Shown: piece after piece, positions 34,032 to 43,800 of the stretch
Layout of the letters: each line of letters begins with the position of its first letter
How positions within the stretch are numbered: position 1 is the stretch's first letter
Assembly: GCA_036872755.1 (NCBI GenBank)
Contig: JAVHNS010000013.1
Location: 1,054,001 to 1,118,000 of the forward strand
Origin: Orbilia blumenaviensis
Lineage: Eukaryota > Ascomycota > Orbiliomycetes > Orbiliales > Orbiliaceae
Direction: 5' to 3'
Length of the DNA stretch: 64,000 nucleotides
Program-made: the position numbers and the translations under genes
Notes under the pieces: model-generated
What the model saw: the letters and a program-made list of their open reading frames with translations, nothing else
Told to the model about the DNA's origin: nothing
The model's database searches: none

Positions 34032-35402
34032 TTAGCCCTTCACATTCGGCCTGGGACCATCAGGATTGGCACTACGCTTTTTGTTGCTAGAAGTCGCTTG
34101 TGGGGTTAGTTCCGCGTGCTTGCGCTTCAATGCCCCAGCCGGCTCCGGAGGTATTCTCTTCTTCTCCGCTGCCTTCCTAGGATTGTAATCGGGGCCTATC
34201 TTGATCATGACGCAGATCTCTCTGATACTGGCCACAGAGGCCTTGTGGTCCAGCTGCCAAATCTTGCAACCCGGGTTCAAAGGCCCCAGTCTCCGCGGCC
34301 CGTTTGGGTTGGCTTCCGACTGCCACAAATCCTCGAATAGTTGGTTGAAGTGCATGATAAGCGGTCCGACGGAATTGTCGCCGAAGCTTTCGACTGTTGG
34401 TTTGTAGTTGTTCCGGTACCATACCATCTCCTGGACTAATGGGCAAGTCTTGAGTATCTTCAAGTAAACTGATCCCAAAAATTCCAGTTCGCTTTCGAGC
34501 ACTATTTGCACGTAGCTCTTCCTATCCCACTTTTTTACCTCGCGCTCGATTTTTCGAAGTATAGTCTCCGCGTTTTTCTTAGCCGTTTGAGCGCACTGGA
34601 TCTCCTTTCCGACAATCTTCGTAAGCTGCAAGGCGGATAGGAATTGTTCGAGGAAATTCACCATGGCATGGATAGGCGTCGCCATAGTCCTGCGTCTGGC
34701 GCTGTATTTGTACTTCTGGTGCTCCATCACATAGTTGACAGCCTTTTTGGTCGGGGAGGAGATGAAAAATTTGATCAGCTTGTCGACAACCGCCTGAAGC
34801 GACGGCTTGAGCTTCCCCTCGGTGCAGTCCTTTTCGAAGAGAATCCTCCTGATGATGAGAGAGTGCCTCGTGATTCCCTCACCGGCTTTTCGGTATTCGA
34901 TAAGGTCTTTGCGAAGTCTAGCGATGCAGTAGAACATATCCGAGAATTTTTCGATTTCGGGAACCTTAAGATCGGGCTTGCTCCCCAATCGCAATACTTC
35001 TGGTGGTTTAGTATAGTCGATGTGGAAGAGGTCCATGAGCTTGGGGTTCTCCATGATCTCCCCAGGGATTGGGGAGTACGAGCATATCAGCTCAGAGGGG
35101 TCGATATTATCCGGGCTTCCCAGGTGCGTATTGTCAATCTTATTGGTTGTTCCAACCTTAGTCAGAAACTTATTGCGGATGTCGAGGTCCCAAAGGTCGG
35201 GCGGGTGAAGATGTGCTAGTTGAATAGGGACAGCGTGATGCTGGAGCCTATTGAGTCGATTGGCCCTCTGAGCTTCACTTTCCAACTGGGAGGATGCACA
35301 CTGAGAAGAACCGGAATCGGGGCAGACATTGATCCAGTCGTGGTCGGATTCGCGGGGTTGGTGGGGTTGGTCTCCCTGACGCGGTGGTGTGGATGAATTC
35401 AT
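34032..35402 (-). CDS. orphan nuclear-type protein (456 aa)
   Basis: Single-exon protein of 456 residues that I do not recognise. The N-terminal 50 residues are polar and disordered (MNSSTPPRQGDQPHQPRESD). The middle is helical with many charged residues (FSDMFYCIARLRKDLIEYRK, LQAVVDKLIKFFISS, ILRKIEREVKKWDRKSYVQI). The C-terminus has basic clusters typical of nuclear localisation signals (AAEKKRIPPEPAGALKRKHA and SSNKKRSANPDGPRP). A long frame on the opposite strand (34644-35219) is a shadow. It is probably a lineage-restricted nuclear protein; no function is assigned. Confidence 0.65.
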   Translation of the reverse strand: MNSSTPPRQGDQPHQPRESDHDWINVCPDSGSSQCASSQLESEAQRANRLNRLQHHAVPIQLAHLHPPDLWDLDIRNKFLTKVGTTNKIDNTHLGSPDNIDPSELICSYSPIPGEIMENPKLMDLFHIDYTKPPEVLRLGSKPDLKVPEIEKFSDMFYCIARLRKDLIEYRKAGEGITRHSLIIRRILFEKDCTEGKLKPSLQAVVDKLIKFFISSPTKKAVNYVMEHQKYKYSARRRTMATPIHAMVNFLEQFLSALQLTKIVGKEIQCAQTAKKNAETILRKIEREVKKWDRKSYVQIVLESELEFLGSVYLKILKTCPLVQEMVWYRNNYKPTVESFGDNSVGPLIMHFNQLFEDLWQSEANPNGPRRLGPLNPGCKIWQLDHKASVASIREICVMIKIGPDYNPRKAAEKKRIPPEPAGALKRKHAELTPQATSSNKKRSANPDGPRPNVKG

Positions 35403-36186
35403 ATTGCAATGTTGCTTAAGGCGGAATGACTCAGAGTTGCGCTTACAGAGCGGACGTCGCGAGAGGAATGAAGATGACGAAGTGATCCCAATCCGGATCT
35501 CGTTCGAGGGAGTAGTTGGCGTGGTAACAGAGCTAGTGTGGTGGGCGTGATGCGATGCAAAAGATGGGGGGATGAGAGTGTGTGTGCGGAAAGAGAGGGG
35601 AGGAGAGTGGTTTAGGGGACCAATTGTCAGCGGGAGCAGAACGTAGCTAGGTACCTACTTGGTAATGTATAGAGTTACAATCAAAATCAAGCTGGCGTCG
35701 TCTGGGGCCGAGACTAAGTAGGTACCTGGGTAGGTAATTCATGGGGCAATTACCATCAAAAATATCAATATTAGATAATATCATGCTGTGAGCGACATAT
35801 GCTCGGCGAGCAATCGATTCCAATCGCAACGCCTGTGAGGAACACCGAATCAGCTCAGTAAGGGTATGTAAAATATACACTCTATAATCAAAGGCCAACT
35901 GCCCGTGCTTAGCGAAGTGAGTAAGCTATATGTACTTGGCGATATGATGTTAATCCCTTTTACCTGGTCCTTACCTAATTATAATTGTATTTAATTACCC
36001 TAACTTGTTGTAACTTTTGTGTTGACCGTAGTCAAGGTAGATCGATTCGAAGATCTAGATCTTATCTCGAGTTCTTGTAGTCTCGTTGATTCTTGATCAA
36101 TGATAGGTAGGTTGGGTAGGTGCCTCCTTATTTAGCAAATACTCCCAAGGAATGGCATCGTATCTAATTCAGTGTTCACCGCTAAA
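35403..36186. other. intergenic region with TAGGTACCTA palindromes
   Basis: Probably the promoter of the orphan gene at left. It has a perfect TAGGTACCTA at 35648-35657 and a TAGGTACCTG at 35719-35728, plus GGTAGGTTGGGTAGGTGCC at about 36105. No gene is seen. Confidence 0.5.
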
Positions 36187-37530
36187 TTAATTTCCAACCC
36201 CAGCAAATCTCATCCGCCTATCCATCCAGTCCGGATGCTGGGGCAAATAGTTCTGGGCAGTTGTGTATCGCCCTTCACTCCATTCCGGATACTTCTTCAA
36301 TAACTCTATGCTCGTGTCCAGCCCTGGTATATTCAGCAATGGCCAGTTCCTACTCCGCAACCTCGACTTCTCTCCCATATCATACGCCTTCACCGCAATA
36401 TCTGCAAGCGCATCCATGATTGCTGGCAGCAGGCCCTTTATCAACCCATCGAGCTGGTTACGGTAACTAGCTACCATGTTCGAGATATCCAAATCAGAAG
36501 TTTCCATTCCCCACCTCTCGCTGAGTTCTTCGTCTGTTCCCATTGCCCGCGTTGTGCCCTCGTACTTAGAGTTAAAGTATCCGTCGTATCCAATATTTTC
36601 TCTCCTGTAGAGGCCGACGGGATAAGAATCGGTTACCGTACGCCAAATTTCACCATCCCCAGCGTCCTGAGGCAGGAACCTGAGTCGAATTGGGTCCGCC
36701 ATAGCTCCGACTCTTAGCTCGAAGTCGGAGAGCTCGGTCACGATACTGTAAGCTAATTCCCATACTTGTAGGAACGGCCCGCTATTCAAAAAGATTTGAT
36801 TCCCGCCGTTAGGGTCGGCATTATAGTCGAAAAGTCGCCGAAGCATTACTTTCATGCCTAACACTGTAGGTTCCGGGATTTTTCCGGGATCTAGTGTCCC
36901 ACCGCGGTTCATTAATCCTGGGGTCGACTGGGATTTCACTAACATCTGCGTTACCATCCCCTGTCTCTCGGGGGCTATCCTAGCTACAACATCGTCAACG
37001 AAATTTTTCGCCGTTTGCGAGTTGGCTGTAGGATCGTCAGGGTCCCATAAGTGGTTGTCCAGGGGCTCTATCACGTCGGCGAACGTCCCAAGGTACTGAT
37101 CCCACACTCCTACGGCATCGGGTTCTCCGCGTTCGCTCAGCGCATTCTGTAGAAGGAGTGCCGTACTTTCAAGGGAGACGGCGAGCTTGAGGAAACGAAT
37201 TACAGCTTTCAGGAGAAGCCAAACCGGACCAGGCTCATTAGTTCCAATACCGAGAGAGGTCTCGAAGTCGGCCCATTGGCTGGGCGTGACAACGATTGTT
37301 TCACCAGGCGGCGCCCAGTCAACATCGTCGGGATTTTGGTGACTTGCTGGTTTCTCAGCTTGTGACTTGCGGAGCCTTTTCAGGGCGGCGCTGGTTTGCT
37401 GCCTGAGATTTCCGGAGGGCACAGGCAAGCCAGTTGGCTGACTGCCCTGTTCCGTTACCACACAAACCACACCGGAAATTAGTACAAAGAAGGCAAGCAG
37501 GTAGACGGAGGCTGATAGAGGATTCTTCAT
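36187..37530 (-). CDS. secreted hypothetical protein (447 aa)
   Basis: Single-exon protein from the ATG at 37530. The first about 26 residues are a strong signal peptide or anchor (KNPLSASVYLLAFFVLISGV). It is followed by a Ser/Gln/Pro-rich segment and a large globular region with WADFETSLGIGTNEPGPVWL, LKLAVSLESTALLLQNALS, VWDQYLGTFADVIEPLDNHL and, near the end, LNIPGLDTSIELLKKYPEW. The mature part is nearly cysteine-free, so it is unlike typical disulfide-rich effectors. I do not recognise the family. The frame is open upstream to a TTG, but the signal peptide supports this ATG. Confidence 0.65.
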   Translation of the reverse strand: MKNPLSASVYLLAFFVLISGVVCVVTEQGSQPTGLPVPSGNLRQQTSAALKRLRKSQAEKPASHQNPDDVDWAPPGETIVVTPSQWADFETSLGIGTNEPGPVWLLLKAVIRFLKLAVSLESTALLLQNALSERGEPDAVGVWDQYLGTFADVIEPLDNHLWDPDDPTANSQTAKNFVDDVVARIAPERQGMVTQMLVKSQSTPGLMNRGGTLDPGKIPEPTVLGMKVMLRRLFDYNADPNGGNQIFLNSGPFLQVWELAYSIVTELSDFELRVGAMADPIRLRFLPQDAGDGEIWRTVTDSYPVGLYRRENIGYDGYFNSKYEGTTRAMGTDEELSERWGMETSDLDISNMVASYRNQLDGLIKGLLPAIMDALADIAVKAYDMGEKSRLRSRNWPLLNIPGLDTSIELLKKYPEWSEGRYTTAQNYLPQHPDWMDRRMRFAGVGN

Positions 37531-38175
37531 GTTGAAAGTTGTAGTGCCGGCTATTGCTAGCGTGGAAGACCCTCGTGGCTCCACACACAATTGCCAGGGC
37601 TGCGCGGTCTTCTATTCCAAGGGGGCGTCCCGGACTCCAATTTTAGGTTACCACCACGATATATGCTCGAATAGATTTGAGAGAATATGCGCGATTACGC
37701 CCTCAGGATCAAAATATATTATACAACAATAATGAGCAAGTCAGTCAAGCATATCAACAATAGAAGAATAAGGGCTGAGTTCAAGTAGTATACATTCAAT
37801 ATCAGAAGCAGGGCTTAAGCTCATAATTACGCAGGCCATGCACTCGTGCACGATCAGCCTGTCAACGAGTCTGCTCGTTCATGAGGTTTATTTTTATATT
37901 TTGGGTTGCAAATACAAAATTTTGAGCGAAATTTGTTAGTGCTGGCCTCGCGCCGCCAGATTAGTTGGGTCGACAACTGGTATCGGTCAAAAGGAAAAAA
38001 AAGGGTATAAATTCTTTTGAACTACTATATACATCCTCGATCCATGGTATCTCTAAATAATATATACATTTACTTCTTCCACATTGAAGCCTTCCCTACT
38101 GCGGATGGGACGCTCCTGCGGGTGCAAAATGCGTGTGCTGCCCTCGGGCCTCGGAGCTACAAATAAGCTCTCTAA
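37531..38175. other. intergenic region between two secreted-protein genes
   Basis: Promoter of the gene at 36187-37530 and 3' region of the gene at 38176-39222. AT-rich with T-runs near 38000. No gene seen. Confidence 0.45.
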
Positions 38176-39222
38176 TTAAGCAATAACCCTACGGGAGGCC
38201 TGTCCAAGCTTGATGATTGGAGAGTTGCCACTAGCAATAGCCTTGATGGCAGTGTTGATATAACCCATAACCTTAGCGTTCTCGGAGGTGTTGACAATGG
38301 AGGCAAGCTTGTATGGGAGCTTGAGAACTGGAGCAAAGATTGGGTACAAGACTCCGACGATATCAACAAGGATGTCACCGCTGATGTCAATGGAATCAAT
38401 GGAAGCCTGGAAGCGCTTGACATCGAGTTCAATTGATGCACCGAGCTTGGCATCACCAGTGATCAGAGCGGCGAGGCCCTTGACTTTGATGTTGGACTTC
38501 TGGGTGACACCCTTGAAGGTGATGGTGAGCTGAGCTTCACCGTCAACATTGGCAATAGCGTCGACGAGGAGACCGTTGGGACCATTGCCGAGGTTGACGT
38601 AGGTGACCTTGACAACAGGCTTAACGACATCATTGACGGTGATTTCAATGTCACTGTTGACGACGAACTTCTTGCCCTTAACCTTGGCCAAAGTCTCTGG
38701 GAGCTTCTGGTCAATCTGGCCCTGGACGAAAGAGGTGAAGGAACCTGGACCGCTGAAGAAGTGGAAATCGAAATCACGGCCAGCCTCAAGGATCTTAGCT
38801 GGGGCGAGCAGAACGCCAACCTGGCCAGCTGGGTTCTTGGAGTTAAGGGAAAATCCAGTCCTCCATGGAGAAACTCCGATGTCAACGTTGATGGTGCTCT
38901 GGGAGCCACCATCTGGCTTCAAGTTAAGCTTGAAGCTGCTCTGGACAGGGACCCATCCGTTGGCTTCGATAGCATATTTCTGAGAAACCGCATTAGGGCC
39001 GACCTTGAAATTAGCTGGTGGGCTGATGTTCATGTGCTGGTTGTCGGTGCCAGTGACGGTCAAAGCCTGCGACCAATGGTTGTAGACGTAGATCTCAGCT
39101 GAGGTACCCAAGCCACGGGGCTCATTGTGGGACTCGGCCTCAGCAACGACGTTTGGCCTTGGAGCCGGGACGAGGGCGTTTACGGCCGCCAGGAGCGGGA
39201 GGAGGCGGACTAAGGACTGCAT
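38176..39222 (-). CDS. secreted protein, probably highly expressed (348 aa)
   Basis: Single-exon protein of 348 residues with a signal peptide (MQSLVRLLPLLAAVNALVPA). A propeptide-like stretch (PRPNVVAEAESHNEPRG) precedes a long beta-rich domain (EIYVYNHWSQALTVTGTDN, INVDIGVSPWRTGFSLNSKN, FVVNSDIEITVNDVVKPVVK, ASIDSIDISGDILVDIVGV). There are no cysteines in the mature part. The C-terminus is IIKLGQASRRVIA with no GPI signal. Codon use is strongly biased to C/G-ending and GGT/GCC-type codons compared with neighbouring F-box genes, and all antisense frames are open as a result, which suggests high expression. A TATA box lies about 105 bp upstream of the ATG. The family is not recognised. Confidence 0.75.
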   Translation of the reverse strand: MQSLVRLLPLLAAVNALVPAPRPNVVAEAESHNEPRGLGTSAEIYVYNHWSQALTVTGTDNQHMNISPPANFKVGPNAVSQKYAIEANGWVPVQSSFKLNLKPDGGSQSTINVDIGVSPWRTGFSLNSKNPAGQVGVLLAPAKILEAGRDFDFHFFSGPGSFTSFVQGQIDQKLPETLAKVKGKKFVVNSDIEITVNDVVKPVVKVTYVNLGNGPNGLLVDAIANVDGEAQLTITFKGVTQKSNIKVKGLAALITGDAKLGASIELDVKRFQASIDSIDISGDILVDIVGVLYPIFAPVLKLPYKLASIVNTSENAKVMGYINTAIKAIASGNSPIIKLGQASRRVIA

Positions 39223-41816
39223 TGCGAGGAGATTTGGTCCGGCTTTAGGGTAAGAAACCTCTTTTTAAAAAAAATAAAAGTGCTAGTCAAATTGCTGTTT
39301 GTGCAATTGTCTATGCTATAGATAGCCTTTATAGTCCACTCCTGGCTTGAGGGTAAAATGCGGATGATCAACCTGCTATGGGTGGTTCGTCCCCCATTCT
39401 TATATCTTTCAGGATGCATCACAGGAGGGTTTTATGCCTCCCAAAAGTGGATTGGCAGCTCACATACTGATCGAGCTCATGAATCTCGTATTTCGGGCGT
39501 TGGCAGAGGCCTATGGCGCTGTCAATCCTGGCTTGGCTTGATCGCAAACAAGTAGGTAAAAACAGTCTCGCCACGTGCACGTAAGTTACTCGAATCGACG
39601 GGTGCTATTGTCTTGGTACTATCGCCTACCCCGCATCATAGTGGCGAGCAAAGTCACTACCATTAACCATAAAGGGTAATTGGAGGCTCCGGGGTTAAGG
39701 CATGGTCTCCCCGGTTTTCAGAGAACGTATCACATCATATTGGCCTAGACGAGTTAGTGCGGGAGTCAATCCTCACTGGTGGGATACATCAAAGCTTAAA
39801 GACCAGCAGTCTAGAATATCCAGTCTGGTATACGATCTGCGAGCATACATCTAGGTATTGAATCTCGTATAGACATATCATTTACGGGTTTTCATGAAGA
39901 ATCATGATCATGACCCGTGAATATTCGAATGCTTGCGTCTGCAGCGAGCCAATGTCGCCTAATTTCCCGGTTAACACCGTTTGAGGGGTCAATTGTGTCT
40001 TTGAGTACCTAAGAATCGGCCGAGTTTTGCGGGGAAGCATCCAGCACGTTGCTCATATGCTACTCCGGAGGCCTTGTGAGACTAAAACCAGGTCCGGGGT
40101 AGTCGTAGAATGTTATCTTACGCCAGAATAGGAAGGCGCCCCGATTGAGATGGTGTTGTAAAATGTGTGTTGTTAAGGCAGACGAGCCTCGATATCAGAA
40201 GGCTGGTCTCTACTGGGATGGTTGATTGGGACCGTGGTGACGATGAGCGATTTGCAAGTTTGGTGCAATCAGCTCCTTGGTACATAGTCTTGATCTATTC
40301 TAGTAGCATGGATCTAAAAATTCAGGCGAAACCATGCTATGGTGCCAGAACACCCATCTGATATCCAGCTTCAGAGATGCATCGATATTGGCATCTACAT
40401 AATCTAAGCGTATCATGATCGATCGATTGGGGAGGATATTTGAAACCGGTACGGCTATATGGGGCTCCACAAGTCTGTGTAATGATAAGGTGGGTTTGAA
40501 AAGCAACTACGCACGTATACGGTAGTGCTAGCTCGACCAGCGTACCAGATATAGCACTATAAATTTATGAATGTTAATTCAAAAGTGAGACATGCACATG
40601 CACATCCCCAAGCCTCAAGAATACCAAATAACACTCTATGACTACAGGGGAGCATTGGATTGAGTTCAAGGTATTCCATGAAGAACCCAGCGCACATGAT
40701 AGGTGACGATCGACACGTTAAAAATCCGGTCTCGCTGATTCAACTTTAATTGATTGTATAGATACTGAACAGGGGTCTCCGTCCTTCCGGTATGGTAAAT
40801 AGGCATGTCCGCCTGGCTAGGGCAGGGCCGTAGGCGGGAACAAGCGACTTGGATAAAACAGTATACCTCGGGAAGGTCAGTCTTCATCTATGGAAATCTC
40901 ATGACTATTGGCTTTACACATAATTATATAACTCTCCTGCCGGGACTTGGCTGTCGGCGGTGCCTAGTTTACCCTGCAAATTATCCCAAACCGATAAGCT
41001 TAAACCAGAGACCCCTGTGCTCACCTAATATACGTCAAAATACACCCAGATCGCGAGATCAAAAAATTTATTTATGGTCGCTATGAACTGCATAAGACCT
41101 AGGCGTGTATAGTCGAATCTAGGGGCTGTAGGCATGTACTGTTAGCTGCCCTATATCACTTTTAAAGACACAGCAATAAGCATAATTCACGAACAGGCAT
41201 GAATATGCAATATATTTTGTTTTTCACAATGCAACGTCCATTCAGTCAGGATTAGTAAGTACTAGAGTGTCATTGGACTATATACATGCTCATAGCGCTT
41301 CCGATCATATACACAACACTAAATTTATAAATTGAGCATAGCTAAAAATCTAGATTATGCTACCACACGAAGTGCCAGCAAACCTGTCGCTTTCAGGGCT
41401 GGAGCTATCAGAAAACTTCCTACCTTCGTCGACACGCGGCAACTTCTCACTTTATACTAATGAGTGCTTTGTTGCTACGGTCTAATTTCTCTCCTATAAC
41501 TGGGGGTGCCAAGACATGCATGTTCTTGGGCTATAAGCTCGTAAATGGGACAAAAACTGGAGGGTTGATTCGATACTTATTCAGAATGAAAGACTGGGAC
41601 CATTGCCAAAAAATTGAAATCCAAAGTTAAGAGGGGAAAAGTCGCCCTAGGGTTGTGCTTTCGCGTAGTCTAGTTTTGACGTTGGGTAACCATTTTTTTA
41701 GTCCCAGACCGTCTATCAAGCCAAGTTAGCCTCAAACTGGGGTCAAAATAGTCTCGCAACAGCGATTAATACACACGAAATGTATTTCAAACCGTTTTTG
41801 AAACATAAGAGAGTCC
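39223..41816. other. 2.6-kb gene desert
   Basis: Outside the promoter of the 38176-39222 gene no coding region is supported; all open frames are under 95 codons and unconvincing. The sequence is AT-rich with scattered short palindromes such as ATCATGATCATGA (about 39899) and ATCATGATCGATCGAT (about 40411). Decayed repeat DNA is likely. Confidence 0.5.
39327..39334 (-). promoter_or_regulatory. TATA box of the secreted-protein gene at 38176-39222
   Basis: Minus-strand TATAAAGG about 105 bp before the start codon, a normal distance for a fungal TATA box. It fits the strongly biased codon use of the gene. Confidence 0.5.
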
Positions 41817-42608
41817 TCAGAACCCACCAAGTTCCTGACTAGGCATATATAACGTTACGGACAAATCGTCGTCTGCACAGATTTTGAAATAGTGAAGTTT
41901 CTTGATACCGGTATCGTCGTGACGCCCTTTAAATACTCTATCGGCCTCTCGGACAATAAATTGCATAAAACTCCGGAAAGTCATGTCCTCGGGATGAGAA
42001 GGGAAAACCGATATCTCATCAACTTTCACGAATATATTGCTGTCGTGTGATGAAGGTGATTTAAATTTGACTTTCACAAAGGACGTTCTCAAATCGCTGT
42101 CGATATGAGATTTGGAGATAGAAACGTCCTCGCCCGGAAGTTCCAAACCTCGTGCAATTGTTCCTCGGAAGGGCAACATAAAATGATCGTTCAATATAAA
42201 ATGATTCTTGAGATCGATCTCGGTCCATGACTGGTCCATATCTCCTATTGACTGTAGAATACCGCCACGCTGAAGGTTTATGAAAGGGTACAACGGCTTC
42301 CAGGCTAGGCTAGCCCTTTCGATTTCTCCGTTGCGGACCGCACAACAGACGGTCAATTGCAGATCGTTTGAAAGTCCACCGATTGCACAGTGGATGGCAA
42401 CGGCGTTCTGCCATGCAGATTGGAAACGGACATACCTGCTCCTTCGCAGATGTGGGGAATAATGGTATAGGGAAGAGTGGTGGAGAATGCCGTTCCATAA
42501 TGGTAGTGCACAGCCCGCGTTGATTTGATCGATGAAGTTGTCCAGGTATTCAAGTATTTGAGTATGAATTTCGGTGGGTAAGCTGGACAAATTGGTACTG
42601 GCCTTCAT
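41817..42608 (-). CDS. F-box protein, unknown substrate
   Basis: Single-exon protein of 263 residues from the first ATG (MKASTNLSSLPTEIHTQILE). The F-box is LSSLPTEIHTQILEYLDNFI followed by INAGCALPLWNGIL, somewhat degenerate. Further on, ASLAWKPLYPFINLQ, LKNHFILNDHFMLPF, FVKVDEISVFPSHPEDMTF and the helix RSFMQFIVREADRVF follow the same order as similar segments in the gene at 23110-23949, so the two probably belong to one subfamily. It ends with a short beta-like segment (DLSVTLYMPSQELGGF). Expected role: Skp1-binding adaptor in a ubiquitin ligase. Confidence 0.65.
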   Translation of the reverse strand: MKASTNLSSLPTEIHTQILEYLDNFIDQINAGCALPLWNGILHHSSLYHYSPHLRRSRYVRFQSAWQNAVAIHCAIGGLSNDLQLTVCCAVRNGEIERASLAWKPLYPFINLQRGGILQSIGDMDQSWTEIDLKNHFILNDHFMLPFRGTIARGLELPGEDVSISKSHIDSDLRTSFVKVKFKSPSSHDSNIFVKVDEISVFPSHPEDMTFRSFMQFIVREADRVFKGRHDDTGIKKLHYFKICADDDLSVTLYMPSQELGGF

Positions 42609-43373
42609 AGTTTCCCGCTCACAATAAACAACCAGCAATTTTGAGCCGCTAGGCTAGGGCCACTTCGAAATCCCGCGAGAGAATGGCGCTGCCAACTTAA
42701 AATTATAGGACAAGAGCTGTGGGAAATGATGGTTACACAAGCTGCGCCGCTCACTGTCGAATGCTGTTTGTACCGTAGCTTTGGTATGATATCGGTTGAT
42801 GGGGGACTGCGTTTCAAACTCCTTGGGTTGCCAGATGAAGTCGCTTGGGCCCCTTAGGATGATAGTGCAGCATACATGTACGGAGAATCTAGGGCTCTGG
42901 GCTCCACCAAGAACCCAGCATTACCTCCAATGCAGGATTCCACAGGATCCAACTAGTATGTGCTCGGAACCATTAGATTTTCAGCCTCGCCAAATATCAC
43001 AGACTCAACACAAAACAACAACCAAACGTAACACCAATATGCACATAACAACACCGTGTTCCAACGAGACCACACATAACCATTTACCGAAGCCTATGCG
43101 TAGGGTAGTGCACTGATAGTCAGCTCTACAAAAAAAAGATTGTGTCAATTCAAAAAAGATGTAAAGCTCAGGGCCTCTCTATATTTGCACTATCCTTCAA
43201 CTAAACCTATAGGGGACCCTTGCCTTATGACTGCAAGTCAGACCTTTAAAACTATACAGGCTCTAAACCAAATGTAATTGACGAAATAAATTTTTATAAT
43301 AGTATCACATCACGATATGTAACTATACATTGCCGCTCAACCTCGAACACCTGGTTTGTTGATAGCTCATGCG

Positions 43374-43800
43374 TCAAAAAACACACTGAACTCACAAAAC
43401 TTTTAAGCGAGATCTTGGCACAACAGAAATCTGGCATAAGTATGTTAATTTAACATACTTATTACCACCAGGCAAAAAGATTTTGTTTTTTCTTAAGAGA
43501 ATTGTTAGTAGTTAGGTCTCAACCAGCCCGCCTTCCTCCCCGCCCAGCTACTGGCCTGACTATTAAGCTGTGTATCAACGAGGGCTGACAGACTAGGCGC
43601 CAGTTTAGAGCTCGCTGGCAAGCAGGCAAGCGGGCAAGCTGGCTGGGACCCACTAACAATTCCCTTCAGAAAAAACAAAATTTTTTATTTTTTGCCTGAT
43701 GGTAACAAGTATGTTAAATTAGCATATTTATGCTAGATTTCTTCGTGCCAAGATCTCGCTTAAAAGTTCAGGTGTGTGTTGTGAGTTCAGTGTGTTTTGA
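43374..43800. mobile_element. MITE-like non-autonomous DNA transposon with about 170-bp terminal inverted repeats
   Basis: The left end TCAAAAAACACACTGAACTC and the reverse complement of the right end, TCAAAACACACTGAACTCAC, match. The similarity continues inward through TTTTAAGCGAGATCTTGGCA, AATTTAACATACTT, the poly(A/T) GGCAAAAA and GAATTGTTAG segments to about 43545, pairing with about 43622-43800. A central unpaired part of about 75 bp remains. There is no open frame. The arms differ by several substitutions and small indels, so the insertion is not recent. I could not see a target-site duplication. It is presumably mobilised by an unlinked transposase. Confidence 0.85.

Noticed and set aside
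34644..35219. 191-codon + strand open frame
   Set aside because: It lies wholly antisense to the 456-residue gene at 34032-35402, which has the more protein-like composition.
38463..39102. several long frames on both strands
   Set aside because: They are shadows produced by the strong codon bias of the secreted-protein gene at 38176-39222.
43374..43800. long terminal repeat (LTR) interpretation of the repeated arms
   Set aside because: The two arms are inverted, not direct, and there is no internal coding region.
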